Positions 54,122 through 62,971 of a stretch of DNA of 64,000 bases are shown here, piece by piece. Position 1 is the first letter of the stretch. Every line of letters begins with the position of its first letter. The position numbers and the translations under genes were made by a program. Source of the DNA: Phycisphaerales bacterium UBA5793 (GTDB lineage Bacteria; Planctomycetota; Phycisphaerae; Phycisphaerales; UBA5793). Location of the stretch: NCBI GenBank assembly GCA_002418285.1, contig DIDT01000018.1, forward strand, positions 62,001-126,000. The letters are read 5' to 3'. Below the pieces are notes generated by a model. It saw nothing but the letters and a program-made list of their open reading frames with translations. It did no database searches and was not told where the DNA came from.

Positions 54122-56785
54122 TTATGGTTTGGTCGACTCGGCCGGTGAGCTCGATGACTCGGTCGTCTTGGGAATGCGTCGCGCCCATCGGCTGATCAGA
54201 GGCCGGTAGCGCTGGGGGATCGCCTCTTCATTGAGAGCACGCTCGATCGCCTGCGCCGCTTCACGCAACTGCGTGATGTCCATGGGCTGACGGTCGACAG
54301 CGCCTTCCGGGCGCGCCTGGTCGGGGCCGTACATCTCGGCAATGACGCGATCATTGCCCGGCTTGTCCTGTGTGGAGAGGTTCACATCTTCTGTGTCATA
54401 CTCAAACAGTTTCGGATTCTGCACCGCCTGTGTCGGCAGCGTGCGGTCGAGGAGTGATCCGGGAGACCCGTCGGGTCCGCTGGTCCCTCCGGCGGTATTC
54501 TCGCGCGCCCTCTCCGCCGCCCATTGCTCGAGTTCCCGACGTTCTTCAGGCGACATCTGCTCCAGCAATTCCTTGGCGGCGTCGCGCATCTCCTGTGAGA
54601 TTTCCTGGTTGGGAGCCGTGCCGCCGTCCTTTGACTTGTCAATCTGATCCAGCGTCTCTCGCAATCGCTTGACCTTGTCGCTGACGCCTTGTGGCCCATC
54701 GGCTGTGCGACCGGAGGGATCAATCCTGGTGTCGCCATTCGGCGTGGGACCCGGACCGGGTGCCTGGCCATCGTCAGAAGACGCGCCGGGAGTCGGTGCC
54801 GCGCCTGGCTCAGTCATGCCCTGACCGGGTTCAGGCTGCGGGGGCTGCGAACCAATGCCCGGCTCAGGTCGCGGCGTCGTGCCTTCCGTGGCCGTGGGCT
54901 CGCCTTGCTCTCCAGGCTGCGGCGTTCCCTCAGACTGGGGCTCTCCACCTTTACCGGGCGGCGGTTCGGTGGCGGGATCTCTGGACACATTTCCGCCCGG
55001 CTCAACCTTTGGCGCTTCGGTCGGCTTCTCGTCCGGCTGGGGCTGCGTCCCCTCGACAGGCTTGGCCGTTTCGCCCGGGGCGGGTGTCGCGTTGGGCTTG
55101 GTGCCGTCTCCCGGTTTGGTAGTTTCCGTCGGTGTGCCGGCCTCACCAGGCTTGGCAGTCTCATGCGGCGTGCCTGGCTGGATTCCTTCCTTGCGAGAAT
55201 CGGGCTGTTCCGCGCTCTGACCCTGCTGGTCGCCGGTCGGCGGCTTGTCGCTCGCACCGCGCTCGTCGCCGTCCTGTCCCGCGGGTTTGGCGTTCTCCTC
55301 GCCCTGCTTTCCCGAGCCGTCGGTGCTGCGATCGTCTCCTCCCGGCGATTGCTCCGGTGGAGTGGCATTCGATGGATCGCGCTGAGAATCCGGTTGCGTC
55401 TTTGGTCCGCTCTCCGGTTCAGTCTTCGGCTGCTCGTGGGTCTGGGGTGGTGGAGGTGGCTGATCGATAGTGTCAGCGAGCTCCGACACTCGCCTGGCCG
55501 TCTCCTCGAGTTGCTCGCGCGACTTCTCTTCAGCCGCGCGCTCTGCGAGCTCACGCTGCACCTGCTCGGCCAACTGTTGCGCATCGATCGGATCTTGCCC
55601 CTGATCCTGCAACTCGCGGCGAATCGCGTCGAGCGATGGTATCTCCTGCCGCCACCTCTCGATTTGCTCAGGCGTCAAGCCCAGATCTTCAAGTGACGGG
55701 TCTCCGGAAGTGGCAGATTCAGCCGACTCTGGCGGCTGTGCCGACTTGGAAATCTGCTCCGCTGTCTGGCGCAGGGAGTCGGCCAGAGCCTTCTGCTCCT
55801 CGAGCGGCGCTGCTTTCAATCGTTCTTCAAGTGACTCGAGCCACTTGGTCGCCGCCGCGATGTCGCCGTCCTTCAGCGAGTTGGCAAACTCGTCAGCCGC
55901 GCCCGGCGTAGTGGGAGGCTCAAGATCAGCCAGTCGTTCTGCAGCGCGCTGCTGTCCTTCCCGCTCAATCTGTGCTTCGCGATCGAGACGATCCGCCAGC
56001 TCGATCGCTTCACGCGCCGCCGAGGACAACTCGGCATCACTCGTCCTGGACGCCGTCGACTTTGACCCGGCAGGGGCGTCGCCTGAAGAGGTGTCGAGTT
56101 GCTTGGCCAATCGATCAAGCGTGGCCAGCGCCTGCTGTTTGGCGGCGGCATTGGCCTGCTCCGTCGCCTCTGGATCAGTCGCCGCGTCATCTCGGAGTTG
56201 TGCGGCTCGCTGGCGCAGCGACTCAGCCGCCCGCTGCCGCGCATCCAGCGCGGCGATCTGATCGGCCGTCTGTTCGGGTCGGGCAAAGACGTTGTGTGGT
56301 TCGACGAGCAAGAGCAGCAAAACGCATCCAATCGCGCCAAGCAACGCCGTGCCCCACGACATGGGCCACCTGATGCGGGCCGCTCCGCGCGGGTCGATGC
56401 GAGCCGCCACTTGCTGCGCGTCTTCATGCACCCATCGCGTCATTGGATTGTCATGATCGGCCGATGACAGCGACTGCACGGAAATCGCCGTGCCGAGTCG
56501 ATCCTTGAGCTGCAGGCCGTCGTCGAGCAGCACGGCCGCATCGAGTTCGGCGGCCCGCCGATGCCAGGCGATGGCGCACGCGACGGGAGCGCCGCTGAGC
56601 GAGATCAGTGCGATCATCCACGCGGGCAGCCCCAGTGCCGTGAACCGATCGACGAGCGTCAGCACAAGTGCCGCCGCAACGGAAATGGTCAACCACAGTC
56701 CGCCAAGCCGCACCGCATCGGCAATGAGCAGCCGCCGGCGCGTTCGCGCAATCAATCGCTCAAGATGTGATGCCGGTCGGCTCAT
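54122..56785 (-). CDS. Large membrane-anchored low-complexity protein
   Basis: 887 residues. Three hydrophobic helices lie near the N-terminus (about 27-50, 55-73 and 142-160). The soluble linker between the second and third contains [25 protein letters not shown] long coiled-coil/alpha-helical region follows (about 180-440). The next stretch of about 230 residues is dominated by Pro, Gly, Glu, Thr and Lys with repeats like ETAKPGE and TETTKPGD. A helical C-terminal region has [23 protein letters not shown], and the tail is short and basic. The plan resembles planctomycete DUF4175-like membrane proteins of unknown role. The ATG at 56785 with GGAAGAAG upstream is favoured. Confidence 0.7.
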   Translation of the reverse strand: MSRPASHLERLIARTRRRLLIADAVRLGGLWLTISVAAALVLTLVDRFTALGLPAWMIALISLSGAPVACAIAWHRRAAELDAAVLLDDGLQLKDRLGTAISVQSLSSADHDNPMTRWVHEDAQQVAARIDPRGAARIRWPMSWGTALLGAIGCVLLLLLVEPHNVFARPEQTADQIAALDARQRAAESLRQRAAQLRDDAATDPEATEQANAAAKQQALATLDRLAKQLDTSSGDAPAGSKSTASRTSDAELSSAAREAIELADRLDREAQIEREGQQRAAERLADLEPPTTPGAADEFANSLKDGDIAAATKWLESLEERLKAAPLEEQKALADSLRQTAEQISKSAQPPESAESATSGDPSLEDLGLTPEQIERWRQEIPSLDAIRRELQDQGQDPIDAQQLAEQVQRELAERAAEEKSREQLEETARRVSELADTIDQPPPPPQTHEQPKTEPESGPKTQPDSQRDPSNATPPEQSPGGDDRSTDGSGKQGEENAKPAGQDGDERGASDKPPTGDQQGQSAEQPDSRKEGIQPGTPHETAKPGEAGTPTETTKPGDGTKPNATPAPGETAKPVEGTQPQPDEKPTEAPKVEPGGNVSRDPATEPPPGKGGEPQSEGTPQPGEQGEPTATEGTTPRPEPGIGSQPPQPEPGQGMTEPGAAPTPGASSDDGQAPGPGPTPNGDTRIDPSGRTADGPQGVSDKVKRLRETLDQIDKSKDGGTAPNQEISQEMRDAAKELLEQMSPEERRELEQWAAERARENTAGGTSGPDGSPGSLLDRTLPTQAVQNPKLFEYDTEDVNLSTQDKPGNDRVIAEMYGPDQARPEGAVDRQPMDITQLREAAQAIERALNEEAIPQRYRPLISRWARRIPKTTESSSSPAESTKP

Positions 56786-56865
56786 GCTTCTTCCATCGAC
56801 CACGCGGCCGCCGTCAAATCAGGCGGTTCTTCCGATTATACAGGAGGAGCGCCGTGCCGGGCTGT

Positions 56866-57648
56866 TCAAACGCATGCTTCGACTGGAATGCCGAAAAAGC
56901 GAGCCGTGTTGGCGTTGATGACCTCGTGAAACGCCTCCCACGACTCGCCACGCAACTCCGCCACGAATCGAGCCGTGTCGGCGGCGTACTGCGGCTCGTT
57001 GGGGTAGATCTTGCGGTGGGGTTCGGGCGTCAGGAAGGGGGCGTCGGTCTCGATCATGATCCGATCAGCCGGCGTAATCTGCGCCGCTTCCCGGATACTG
57101 CCGGCGTTCTTGAATGTCACGATGCCGGTGTAACTGATCATCGCGCCAAGGTCGAGTACATCGCGAGCATCATCCCGTCCACCCGTAAAGCAGTGAAACA
57201 CGAACCGCTCACCCGCCAGGCCGCTGGCCCGGAAGATCGGCAACAGTTCATCAAACGCCTCGCGGCAGTGGACAATGATCGGCAGGCTCAGCCCGCTTCC
57301 CTTGATCACATCCAGTTGTTCGGCGAGCACGCGGCGCTGAACCTCCAGCGGCGGATGGTCATAGTGCTTGTCCATGCCGAGTTCGCCAAAGGCCACGCAC
57401 CGGTCGGCTCGCGCGACCCTGAGCATCGCGTCCCAGTCGGCAGGCTCATCGGCGTGCAGGGGATGCACGCCGGCCGAGCACCACACATTTGAGTGCCCCT
57501 CGGCCAGCCGCAGGCAGTCGTGGGCATTGGCGGTGGTGGTGCAGACGGTAATCGCCCCGACCACGCCACGCAGGCGAGCTGCCTTGAGGACCGCCGGGAC
57601 GCGACCGGTGTACTGAGGAAAGGTGAGATGGCAGTGGGTGTCGATCAC
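56866..57648 (-). CDS. tatD: TatD-family metal-dependent hydrolase/DNase
   Basis: 260 residues, a TIM-barrel metallohydrolase. The N-terminal metal site is IDTHCHLTFP, and further ligands occur in GVHPLHADEP, AFGELGMDKHYD, PIIVHCREAFDELL, VFHCFTGG and IMIETDAPFLTPEP. TatD enzymes are 3'-5' exonucleases/DNases; other small metallohydrolase roles are possible. Length is normal. The start is a GTG at 57648 with TAGACT about nine bases upstream and no clear ribosome site. It is monocistronic, directly after the big membrane protein on the same strand. Confidence 0.92.
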   Translation of the reverse strand: MIDTHCHLTFPQYTGRVPAVLKAARLRGVVGAITVCTTTANAHDCLRLAEGHSNVWCSAGVHPLHADEPADWDAMLRVARADRCVAFGELGMDKHYDHPPLEVQRRVLAEQLDVIKGSGLSLPIIVHCREAFDELLPIFRASGLAGERFVFHCFTGGRDDARDVLDLGAMISYTGIVTFKNAGSIREAAQITPADRIMIETDAPFLTPEPHRKIYPNEPQYAADTARFVAELRGESWEAFHEVINANTARFFGIPVEACV

Positions 57649-57697
57649 GTAAGCACAAGTCTACTCACAACAATTTGTGGAAAACAGCCGTTACCCC

Positions 57698-57726
57698 TTG
57701 CGATCGCAGCGGTTTTCTGTTAGGAT
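57698..57726 (+). promoter_or_regulatory. Sigma70-type promoter of the secreted-protein cluster
   Basis: TTGCGA (57698-57703), a 17-bp spacer, then TAGGAT (57721-57726). The start codon of the first cluster gene follows about 126 bases later and is preceded by GAGGAGGAG. This is the best spaced promoter in the window, though neither hexamer is a perfect match. Confidence 0.45.
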
Positions 57727-57852
57727 GGCGCCAATGTGCTGGCGAGTGGATTGCTCGTGGCATCCGTGGTCTCGCCAGCAGAACTCTGACAGGGGGAGAG
57801 TTCGCTCGTGGCGGCCCCCCTGATCCTTTCGCGCAATGAGGAGGAGTAGATC

Positions 57853-58800
57853 ATGTCGAAGATCCTGCGTAATGGCGTTGCATTGGGCATCGCCGCGATG
57901 GCTCTGGCTTCCGTGGCGAATGCTCAGGTGCTCCGCCCCTCGACGCCGCATGCGGCGTTCAACTACATTCCATTTGGAGGAACCGGACAGGTTTGCACCA
58001 TGCATCAGGTGTTCGACCGTTCGCTCTGGAGCGCTCCGATGGAGATCTCTGCCCTCGGCTTTTCAGTGTTTGATACAAACAATGGACAGCGGTATGACAG
58101 CGACGTCGCCATTCGTCTGGGCTACACCGAGAAGGTCCCCGGCCAGAACCCGCCGACTGGTCTTGACGGCGTACTTGCGAACAATCCGAGTGGATCGATG
58201 AACGAGGTCTTCAGCGGTCGGGTCTCTGAAGTGCTCGTTGCCGGCGGCACCGAAGCCTTCACATTCGTGATCCGCTTCGACAGGCCGTGGTGCTATGACC
58301 CCGCGCAGGGCAATCTGCTGGTCGAGATCAAGTCGTCCTGGGTCTCCGGCGCTGACCTCGCCGTCGGTCGAACGTCCGGCAGCGCTGAAGCATCTCGCGC
58401 GTACAACTCGACGCGCTTCGGCGACCTAGCCTCACCCACCACCGCCACCCGCATGGACTTCTACGAGGACGGTTGCAGCGGCGGCGGTCCTTCGCTCCGC
58501 GTCACGGGTGAGTGTCCCGGTCGCGTGACCGTCGCGTGGGGCGGCGCAACACCGAATCGTCCCATGGCGATCGTGTACGCGAATAACACTGGCAGCTTCG
58601 TCGTCCCCGGCGGACCTTGCGCCGGAACGCAACTCGGTCTCGGCACCAGCGGGATTCAGGTCGCCTTTCAGGGCGGAACCGGCTCGGGCTCCGGCCAGGT
58701 CAACAGCAACGTGGGAACCGGTGTGTGCGGGCACTACATCCAGATGGTCGTAGTCTCCGGCAGCCCATGCGAGACGAGCAACGTCGTACAGTTGCCGTAA
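57853..58800 (+). CDS. Secreted protein with GPCAGT C-terminal domain (copy 1)
   Basis: 315 residues with a signal peptide cleaved near ANAQ. The N-terminal domain (about 25-205) is beta-rich with the landmark WCYDPAQGNLLVEI. The C-terminal domain (about 210-315) has four cysteines in the contexts CPGRVTVAW, GPCAGT, GVCGHYIQ and SPCETSN, and ends VVQLP. The same C-terminal domain is repeated in the next three genes. It is 91/106 identical to copy 4 by my alignment. GAGGAGGAG precedes the ATG, and an intrinsic terminator follows. An extracellular or cell-surface location is inferred; no catalytic motif is seen. Confidence 0.8.
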   Translation: MSKILRNGVALGIAAMALASVANAQVLRPSTPHAAFNYIPFGGTGQVCTMHQVFDRSLWSAPMEISALGFSVFDTNNGQRYDSDVAIRLGYTEKVPGQNPPTGLDGVLANNPSGSMNEVFSGRVSEVLVAGGTEAFTFVIRFDRPWCYDPAQGNLLVEIKSSWVSGADLAVGRTSGSAEASRAYNSTRFGDLASPTTATRMDFYEDGCSGGGPSLRVTGECPGRVTVAWGGATPNRPMAIVYANNTGSFVVPGGPCAGTQLGLGTSGIQVAFQGGTGSGSGQVNSNVGTGVCGHYIQMVVVSGSPCETSNVVQLP

Positions 58801-58840
58801 GTTCAATCCTGCATTGAGAGCAGGAAACTCAGTCTTTCGG

Positions 58841-58879
58841 AGCAACCTCAGGCCGCGCCTGAGGTTGCTTTCCTTTTTG
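58841..58879 (+). terminator. Intrinsic terminator of copy 1
   Basis: Perfect 13-bp inverted repeat (58841-58853 with 58857-58869, stem AGCAACCTCAGGC, 3-nt loop) followed by TTCCTTTTT. Its 5' arm contains AACCTCA, shared with the terminators after copies 3 and 4. Confidence 0.85.
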
Positions 58880-59059
58880 CATGGCATCTCGCGATCCTCA
58901 GGCGAGGCATTGGCAGGGAAACGACCGTGATGTGCCACCAAGTTCGCGATTACGGCGCGACTCCGTCGGACCAGCATGTAGCATGCACAAGGCGAACGCG
59001 GCTGGTTCGCGCTGAGTGCACGCCCCTGCGATTCGCGTCAATTCCGTGGAGGTTGCATC

Positions 59060-59983
59060 ATGTCCCGCACCAGTCATTTGAGCGTGGCCGTCGCAGTCGC
59101 GGCAGCGGCATTCACGTCGTCGGCTCTCGCGCAGGTCTATCCGAATTTCGCCCATGAGCACTACAACAGCATGCCCTTCTGGACGGACGAAATCACATAC
59201 CAGCAGGTCTTCGCCGCAGTGCAGTTTGGCTCTGCTCCCATCGAGATTCACTCAGTGGCCTTTGCGCCCTCGCCAGCCCATAACGGCGAAGAATTCCTGC
59301 TTGACCAGGTGCGAATTCATCTCGGCTACACCGACAAACAACCCGGCGAACTCTCGCCCGATCTCTCCGCCAACCCGCGCGGTTCCATGACTGAAGTCTG
59401 CAATGAGTTCAACTGCGAAGGTGTTATCGAGTCCGGCGGCGGCGACCACTTCTCGCTTCGCTTCGTCTTCACGACGTCGTTCTGCTATGACCCGGCCAAC
59501 GGCAACCTGCTCGTCGAGATCCGGGCCGTGAATACGACGCTCATCGGCATTGCAACTTCGTGCTGTACCGGCATGCCGGCGGCATCACGTGCGTGGAATT
59601 CGTTCATGTTCGGCAACGGCGCCGACACCGTCGCGACGCGCATGGAGTTTCTCATCACCTCATGCGGCGGACCGATGCTGACGCTCGACGGCCACTGCCC
59701 AGGTCAGATCGACGTCGCGTGGAGCAATGCGGCGCCCGGCGAACAGATGGGCATCGTCTATGCCCATTCGACCGGTTCATTCATGGTCCCCGGTGGACCC
59801 TGCGCCGGGACGCGACTGGGCCTCGGCGCCAATCGACTGCAATTGATCCGCACCGTAGACACCGGCTCTGGTCAGGGCGGCATCAGCGGCAACGCCGGAA
59901 GCGGCGCCTGTGGCGGATACCTTCAACTCGTCGTCGCATCCGGCAATCCCTGCACCGCCAGTAACGTGGCTCAGTTGCCCTGA
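59060..59983 (+). CDS. Secreted protein with GPCAGT C-terminal domain (copy 2)
   Basis: 307 residues: signal peptide cleaved near ALAQ, then VYPNFAHEHYNSMPFW and the beta-rich domain (YTDKQPGELSPDLSANPRGS, CYDPANGNLLVEI). The C-terminal domain has CPGQIDVAW, PGGPCAGTRLGLG, GACGGYLQ and NPCTASN and ends AQLP. It is close in sequence to copy 3 along the whole length and related to copy 1. GGAGG precedes the ATG. No terminator is obvious after it. Function unknown; likely extracellular. Confidence 0.8.
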   Translation: MSRTSHLSVAVAVAAAAFTSSALAQVYPNFAHEHYNSMPFWTDEITYQQVFAAVQFGSAPIEIHSVAFAPSPAHNGEEFLLDQVRIHLGYTDKQPGELSPDLSANPRGSMTEVCNEFNCEGVIESGGGDHFSLRFVFTTSFCYDPANGNLLVEIRAVNTTLIGIATSCCTGMPAASRAWNSFMFGNGADTVATRMEFLITSCGGPMLTLDGHCPGQIDVAWSNAAPGEQMGIVYAHSTGSFMVPGGPCAGTRLGLGANRLQLIRTVDTGSGQGGISGNAGSGACGGYLQLVVASGNPCTASNVAQLP

Positions 59984-60345
59984 ATAACGCACGCTCCCAG
60001 ATCACCGAACGTGCCGGGGGGTTGCGAACGCAGCGGCCAATCGCCAGTCGCATCGGCAAGAGGCGAGCGGCCGTCTGATGGAGGGCGTGAACAAGTTGCC
60101 CCATCGTGTCCGAACCACGGCGCGGTCATCCCTCGGTGGGTTACCACACCAGCCAGTAGTTCGTCAGTTCAAAGTGGGAAGGATTGCCTGAATCGTCACG
60201 GGGAAGCGACCCTGATTCCATTTCAAATCGCCGTTCCGTTTCAAAGTGCGAAAGCACGGCGAACTAAAATGGACCCAGCGACACGTTCGGACCCGCGCTG
60301 AATCTGCGGGCGTCATGGCGCGCAGTACCAAACGGAGAGTAAGAA
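59984..60345. other. Intergenic region between copies 2 and 3
   Basis: About 360 bases with no gene, ribosome site or clear hairpin. A near-repeat (CATTTCAAATCGCCG / CGTTTCAAAGTGCG) lies at about 60216-60251. TAAAAT at 60265-60270 might be a -10 element for copy 3 but without a -35 partner. Confidence 0.4.
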
Positions 60346-61269
60346 ATGTCTCGGATCAACAAAGTGGCAACCGCGGCAGCTGTCGCGGTGGCGGTATTTG
60401 CGTCGTCGGCAGTCGCCCAGCTCTATCCAAACCATCCGCATGGCGGCTGGAACGGCATTCCGTTCTGGACCCCGCCGTGTGGCTATCAGCAGGTCTTCGC
60501 CGCCGGACAGTTCGGCTCCTCGCCGATCCTCATCCACTCGTTGTCATTCGCGCCGGATTCGTTCTACAACGGCGAAGACTACATCATCAGCAACCTCGTC
60601 GTCCAGGTCGGGTACACCGACAAAGCGCCGGGCGGGCTTTCGGCCGACCTGCCCAGCAACGTGCGAGGCTCATTGACGCTGGTCATGAATTCGGCATCGT
60701 TCCATGGAACGGTTGACTCGCAGGGGCCCGACCACTTCTCCATGAGACTCCCCTTCACCACTCCGTTCTGCTACGACCCCGCCAATGGCAACCTCCTGGT
60801 GCAGATCGACCTGAACGGCAGCTCGCTTGGCATCGCCATTTCAACCACATATGGCCTGCCGGACTCCTCGCGCGCGTGGAATTCTTCGATCTTCGGCAAC
60901 AGCACCGACACCGTGGCTGCTCGCATGATGTTCGAGACTACGCCTTGCACCTCCGGCCTGACCCTCACCCTCGGAGGCCGATGCCCTGGCTCAATCAACG
61001 TCGCCTGGAGCAACGCAACGCCGAGTCGACAGATGGGCATCCTCTACGCCCGGGCAACAGGCAGTTTTGCCGTGCCCGGCGGACCATGCGCCGGAACCCG
61101 CCTCGGACTGGGCTCCAACCAGCTCCAACTCGTGAACACCATCGGCACCGGCAATGGAACTGGCAACGTCAATGGCCAAGCCGGCTCGGGCGCCTGCGGC
61201 GGCTATGTCCAACTCGTCGTCGTCGACGGCAACCCCTGCACGACCAGCAACGTCTTGCCGTTGCCATAG
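60346..61269 (+). CDS. Secreted protein with GPCAGT C-terminal domain (copy 3)
   Basis: 307 residues, signal peptide cleaved near AVAQ. It begins LYPNHPHGGWNGIPFW, followed by the beta-rich domain (FAAGQFGSSPILIHSLSFAP, CYDPANGNLLVQI). The C-terminal domain has CPGSINVAW, PGGPCAGTRLGLG, GACGGYVQ and NPCTTSN and ends LPLP. It is closest to copy 2. GGAGAG precedes the ATG, and a terminator with the shared AACCTCA stem follows. Extracellular role inferred from the signal peptide and paired cysteines; function unknown. Confidence 0.8.
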   Translation: MSRINKVATAAAVAVAVFASSAVAQLYPNHPHGGWNGIPFWTPPCGYQQVFAAGQFGSSPILIHSLSFAPDSFYNGEDYIISNLVVQVGYTDKAPGGLSADLPSNVRGSLTLVMNSASFHGTVDSQGPDHFSMRLPFTTPFCYDPANGNLLVQIDLNGSSLGIAISTTYGLPDSSRAWNSSIFGNSTDTVAARMMFETTPCTSGLTLTLGGRCPGSINVAWSNATPSRQMGILYARATGSFAVPGGPCAGTRLGLGSNQLQLVNTIGTGNGTGNVNGQAGSGACGGYVQLVVVDGNPCTTSNVLPLP

Positions 61270-61313
61270 CGGCGGCCGGCAACTGCCGCGCCCTCGGCGG
61301 AACTTGATCCCTC

Positions 61314-61350
61314 CAGACAACCTCACGCCTTCAGTGGGGTTGTCTGTTGT
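61314..61350 (+). terminator. Intrinsic terminator of copy 3
   Basis: 13-bp stem (61314-61326 with 61334-61346, one G-U pair, 7-nt loop), 5' arm CAGACAACCTCAC, followed by TTGTAT. The T-tract is short, so termination may be weaker than at copies 1 and 4. Confidence 0.65.
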
Positions 61351-61512
61351 ATAGGTCAAGTCACCCCCAAATGAGCATGAGTGGAGGCAATTCATGCGCA
61401 AAAAGGGCAGAACCTGCACACGAGTTTGCGATCTTCTTGTACAATGAAAGAGCAGAGCCCTTGAGAGTGCTCGCCGTACCGCAACCGTCGTTCTCATGAA
61501 GGAGGGAACCCA

Positions 61513-62421
61513 ATGCGTACAAGCAAGATGATTTGTGGCCTCGCTGCCCTGGCGCTCGTCGGCGGAGGGAGTGTGGCGTGGGGACAGTTCACGAACGACG
61601 ATCTGGAGACCGGCGATTTCACCGGCTGGACCGTGCAGAACACGCCCAACGGCGTCGGCGCTCCGGGGGTTATCGAGCAGTATGACATTGACGGTGGGGG
61701 CCCGAAGCCTTCGAGCTATGCCGCCAAGTTTGCCGTGGGTCAGGCTCAGTTCCAGTCGGGCCAGCAGGAAGGTGTCGAGATGGTCCAGAGCCTCGATCTC
61801 GTCGATGGCGTGGAATATACCGTCAGCTATTCCTGGGCTACCAAGCGCGAGTCGAATTCCGGCAATGTGACTGGTGGCGTCTTCTCCGTCATCGTCGACG
61901 GTCAGATCGTCGGAACGCCCCTGGATTCGGGCGGCATCGGCGGCAGTTACGGCTTTTACAAATATGGTGAGTACTCCGCCACCTTTACCGCGTCGGGCAC
62001 CGGGCCGCACGAGGTGGGTGCACGCATCACCCGACCCTACCAGTCGCCTGGCGACGTGTTCTCCTATGTCGATGACTTCGACATCGATCCGCCAACTGGC
62101 GGTGGCGGCCCCTCGCTGCGTGCGATCGGTGATTGCCCGGGTCGGGTAACCGTCTCCTGGGCCAACGCAACTCCGAGTCGTCCGATGGCGATTGTCTACG
62201 CGAACAACACGGGTAGCTTCGTGGTCCCCGGCGGCCCCTGCGCGGGCACCCCCCTTGGACTCGGCACCAGCGGAATCCACATCGCTTACCAGGGTGGCAC
62301 CGGTGGTGGTAGCGGTCAGGTTTCCACGAACATCGGAACGGGCGTGTGCGGCCACTACATTCAGATGGTGGTCGTATCCGGCAGCCCGTGTGAGACGAGC
62401 AACGTCGTCCAACTGCCGTAA
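61513..62421 (+). CDS. Secreted protein with jellyroll-like N-domain and GPCAGT C-terminal domain (copy 4)
   Basis: 302 residues with a signal peptide (cleavage near WGQ). The N-terminal domain (about 25-195) is unlike copies 1-3: it starts NDDLETGDFTGWTVQNTPNG and shows the sandwich-like pattern of carbohydrate-binding or anchor modules (MVQSLDLVDGVEYTVSYSW). The C-terminal domain (from about 196) is the same as in copies 1-3, with CPGRVTVSW, PGGPCAGT, GVCGHYIQ and SPCETSNVVQLP. GAAGGAGGG precedes the ATG, and a strong terminator follows. The gene shows that the C-terminal domain is a transferable module. Confidence 0.82.
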   Translation: MRTSKMICGLAALALVGGGSVAWGQFTNDDLETGDFTGWTVQNTPNGVGAPGVIEQYDIDGGGPKPSSYAAKFAVGQAQFQSGQQEGVEMVQSLDLVDGVEYTVSYSWATKRESNSGNVTGGVFSVIVDGQIVGTPLDSGGIGGSYGFYKYGEYSATFTASGTGPHEVGARITRPYQSPGDVFSYVDDFDIDPPTGGGGPSLRAIGDCPGRVTVSWANATPSRPMAIVYANNTGSFVVPGGPCAGTPLGLGTSGIHIAYQGGTGGGSGQVSTNIGTGVCGHYIQMVVVSGSPCETSNVVQLP

Positions 62422-62465
62422 TCGGAACCAACCAGCGCCGTGCGTGCGGCACCTGCGACAAACAA

Positions 62466-62503
62466 CAACCTCATCCCGCGGCGGGATGAGGTTGCGTTTT
62501 TTT
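62466..62503 (+). terminator. Intrinsic terminator of copy 4
   Basis: 12-bp stem (62466-62477 with 62483-62494, 5-nt loop, 5' arm CAACCTCATCCC) and a run of seven T at 62497-62503. It shares AACCTCA with the terminators after copies 1 and 3. Confidence 0.9.
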
Positions 62504-62551
62504 CAGAGCTTCCCATGCGGTACGTTGCGACCCGCAGGTTGGCGAAGTGAC

Positions 62552-62779
62552 TCACGCCGCTGGGCGGGGGCCGTCATCTTCGAGGCCATCCAATTGCTGC
62601 CGGAACGAATCCAGCGTGGTGCTGAGTCGATCGATCGTCCGCAGGGCTTCGTCGCCGGGATCCACGCCGTCGGCGGCAGGATGGAGCATGTCTTCGATCA
62701 GTCGGAAGGGGAGTGGCCCAAAGTCGTCCTCGCTGTCAGGGCTGCACGTCTCGGTGAGCCTCAGATTGGGGTAAACCAT
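62552..62779 (-). CDS. Small acidic protein, unknown function
   Basis: 75 residues, acidic, without signal peptide. It begins MVYPNLRLTETCSPD, and a helical C-terminal half contains ALRTIDRLSTTLDSFRQQLDG. AAGGAG lies about nine bases before the ATG, which is the main reason to accept this short frame. It is read in the same direction as dnaB and downstream of it, 192 bases away. No homologous family is recognised. Confidence 0.6.
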   Translation of the reverse strand: MVYPNLRLTETCSPDSEDDFGPLPFRLIEDMLHPAADGVDPGDEALRTIDRLSTTLDSFRQQLDGLEDDGPRPAA

Positions 62780-62971
62780 CGCATCGCACTCCTTGAAGTG
62801 GTTAATCGTCTGGATCGAGGTCTCCTCTTCAAGATCGTCAAGTTACGTGGATACCTTGACTTAGGGGTGGAATCAGAGTTTTCTGGACCGGATCGACCTG
62901 CAAAGTCGTACAAAAACCACCCGGAACACTCCGGATTGGCCATGTCTGATAACCGGAGTTGGTTCAGGCGT

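Noticed and set aside
55060..55300. Repeats in the low-complexity gene as a CRISPR-like or tandem DNA repeat array
   Set aside because: The repetition is at the protein level with irregular unit length and silent variation; there are no constant spacers or identical repeats.
60991..62412. Minus-strand open frame spanning copies 3 and 4
   Set aside because: It crosses two genes and a terminator and reflects only the codon bias of the repeated secreted genes.
57853..62421. Recent gene conversion among the four secreted genes
   Set aside because: Copies 1 and 4 have many synonymous differences in the shared domain, so the protein likeness is due to selection, not to a recent copy event.
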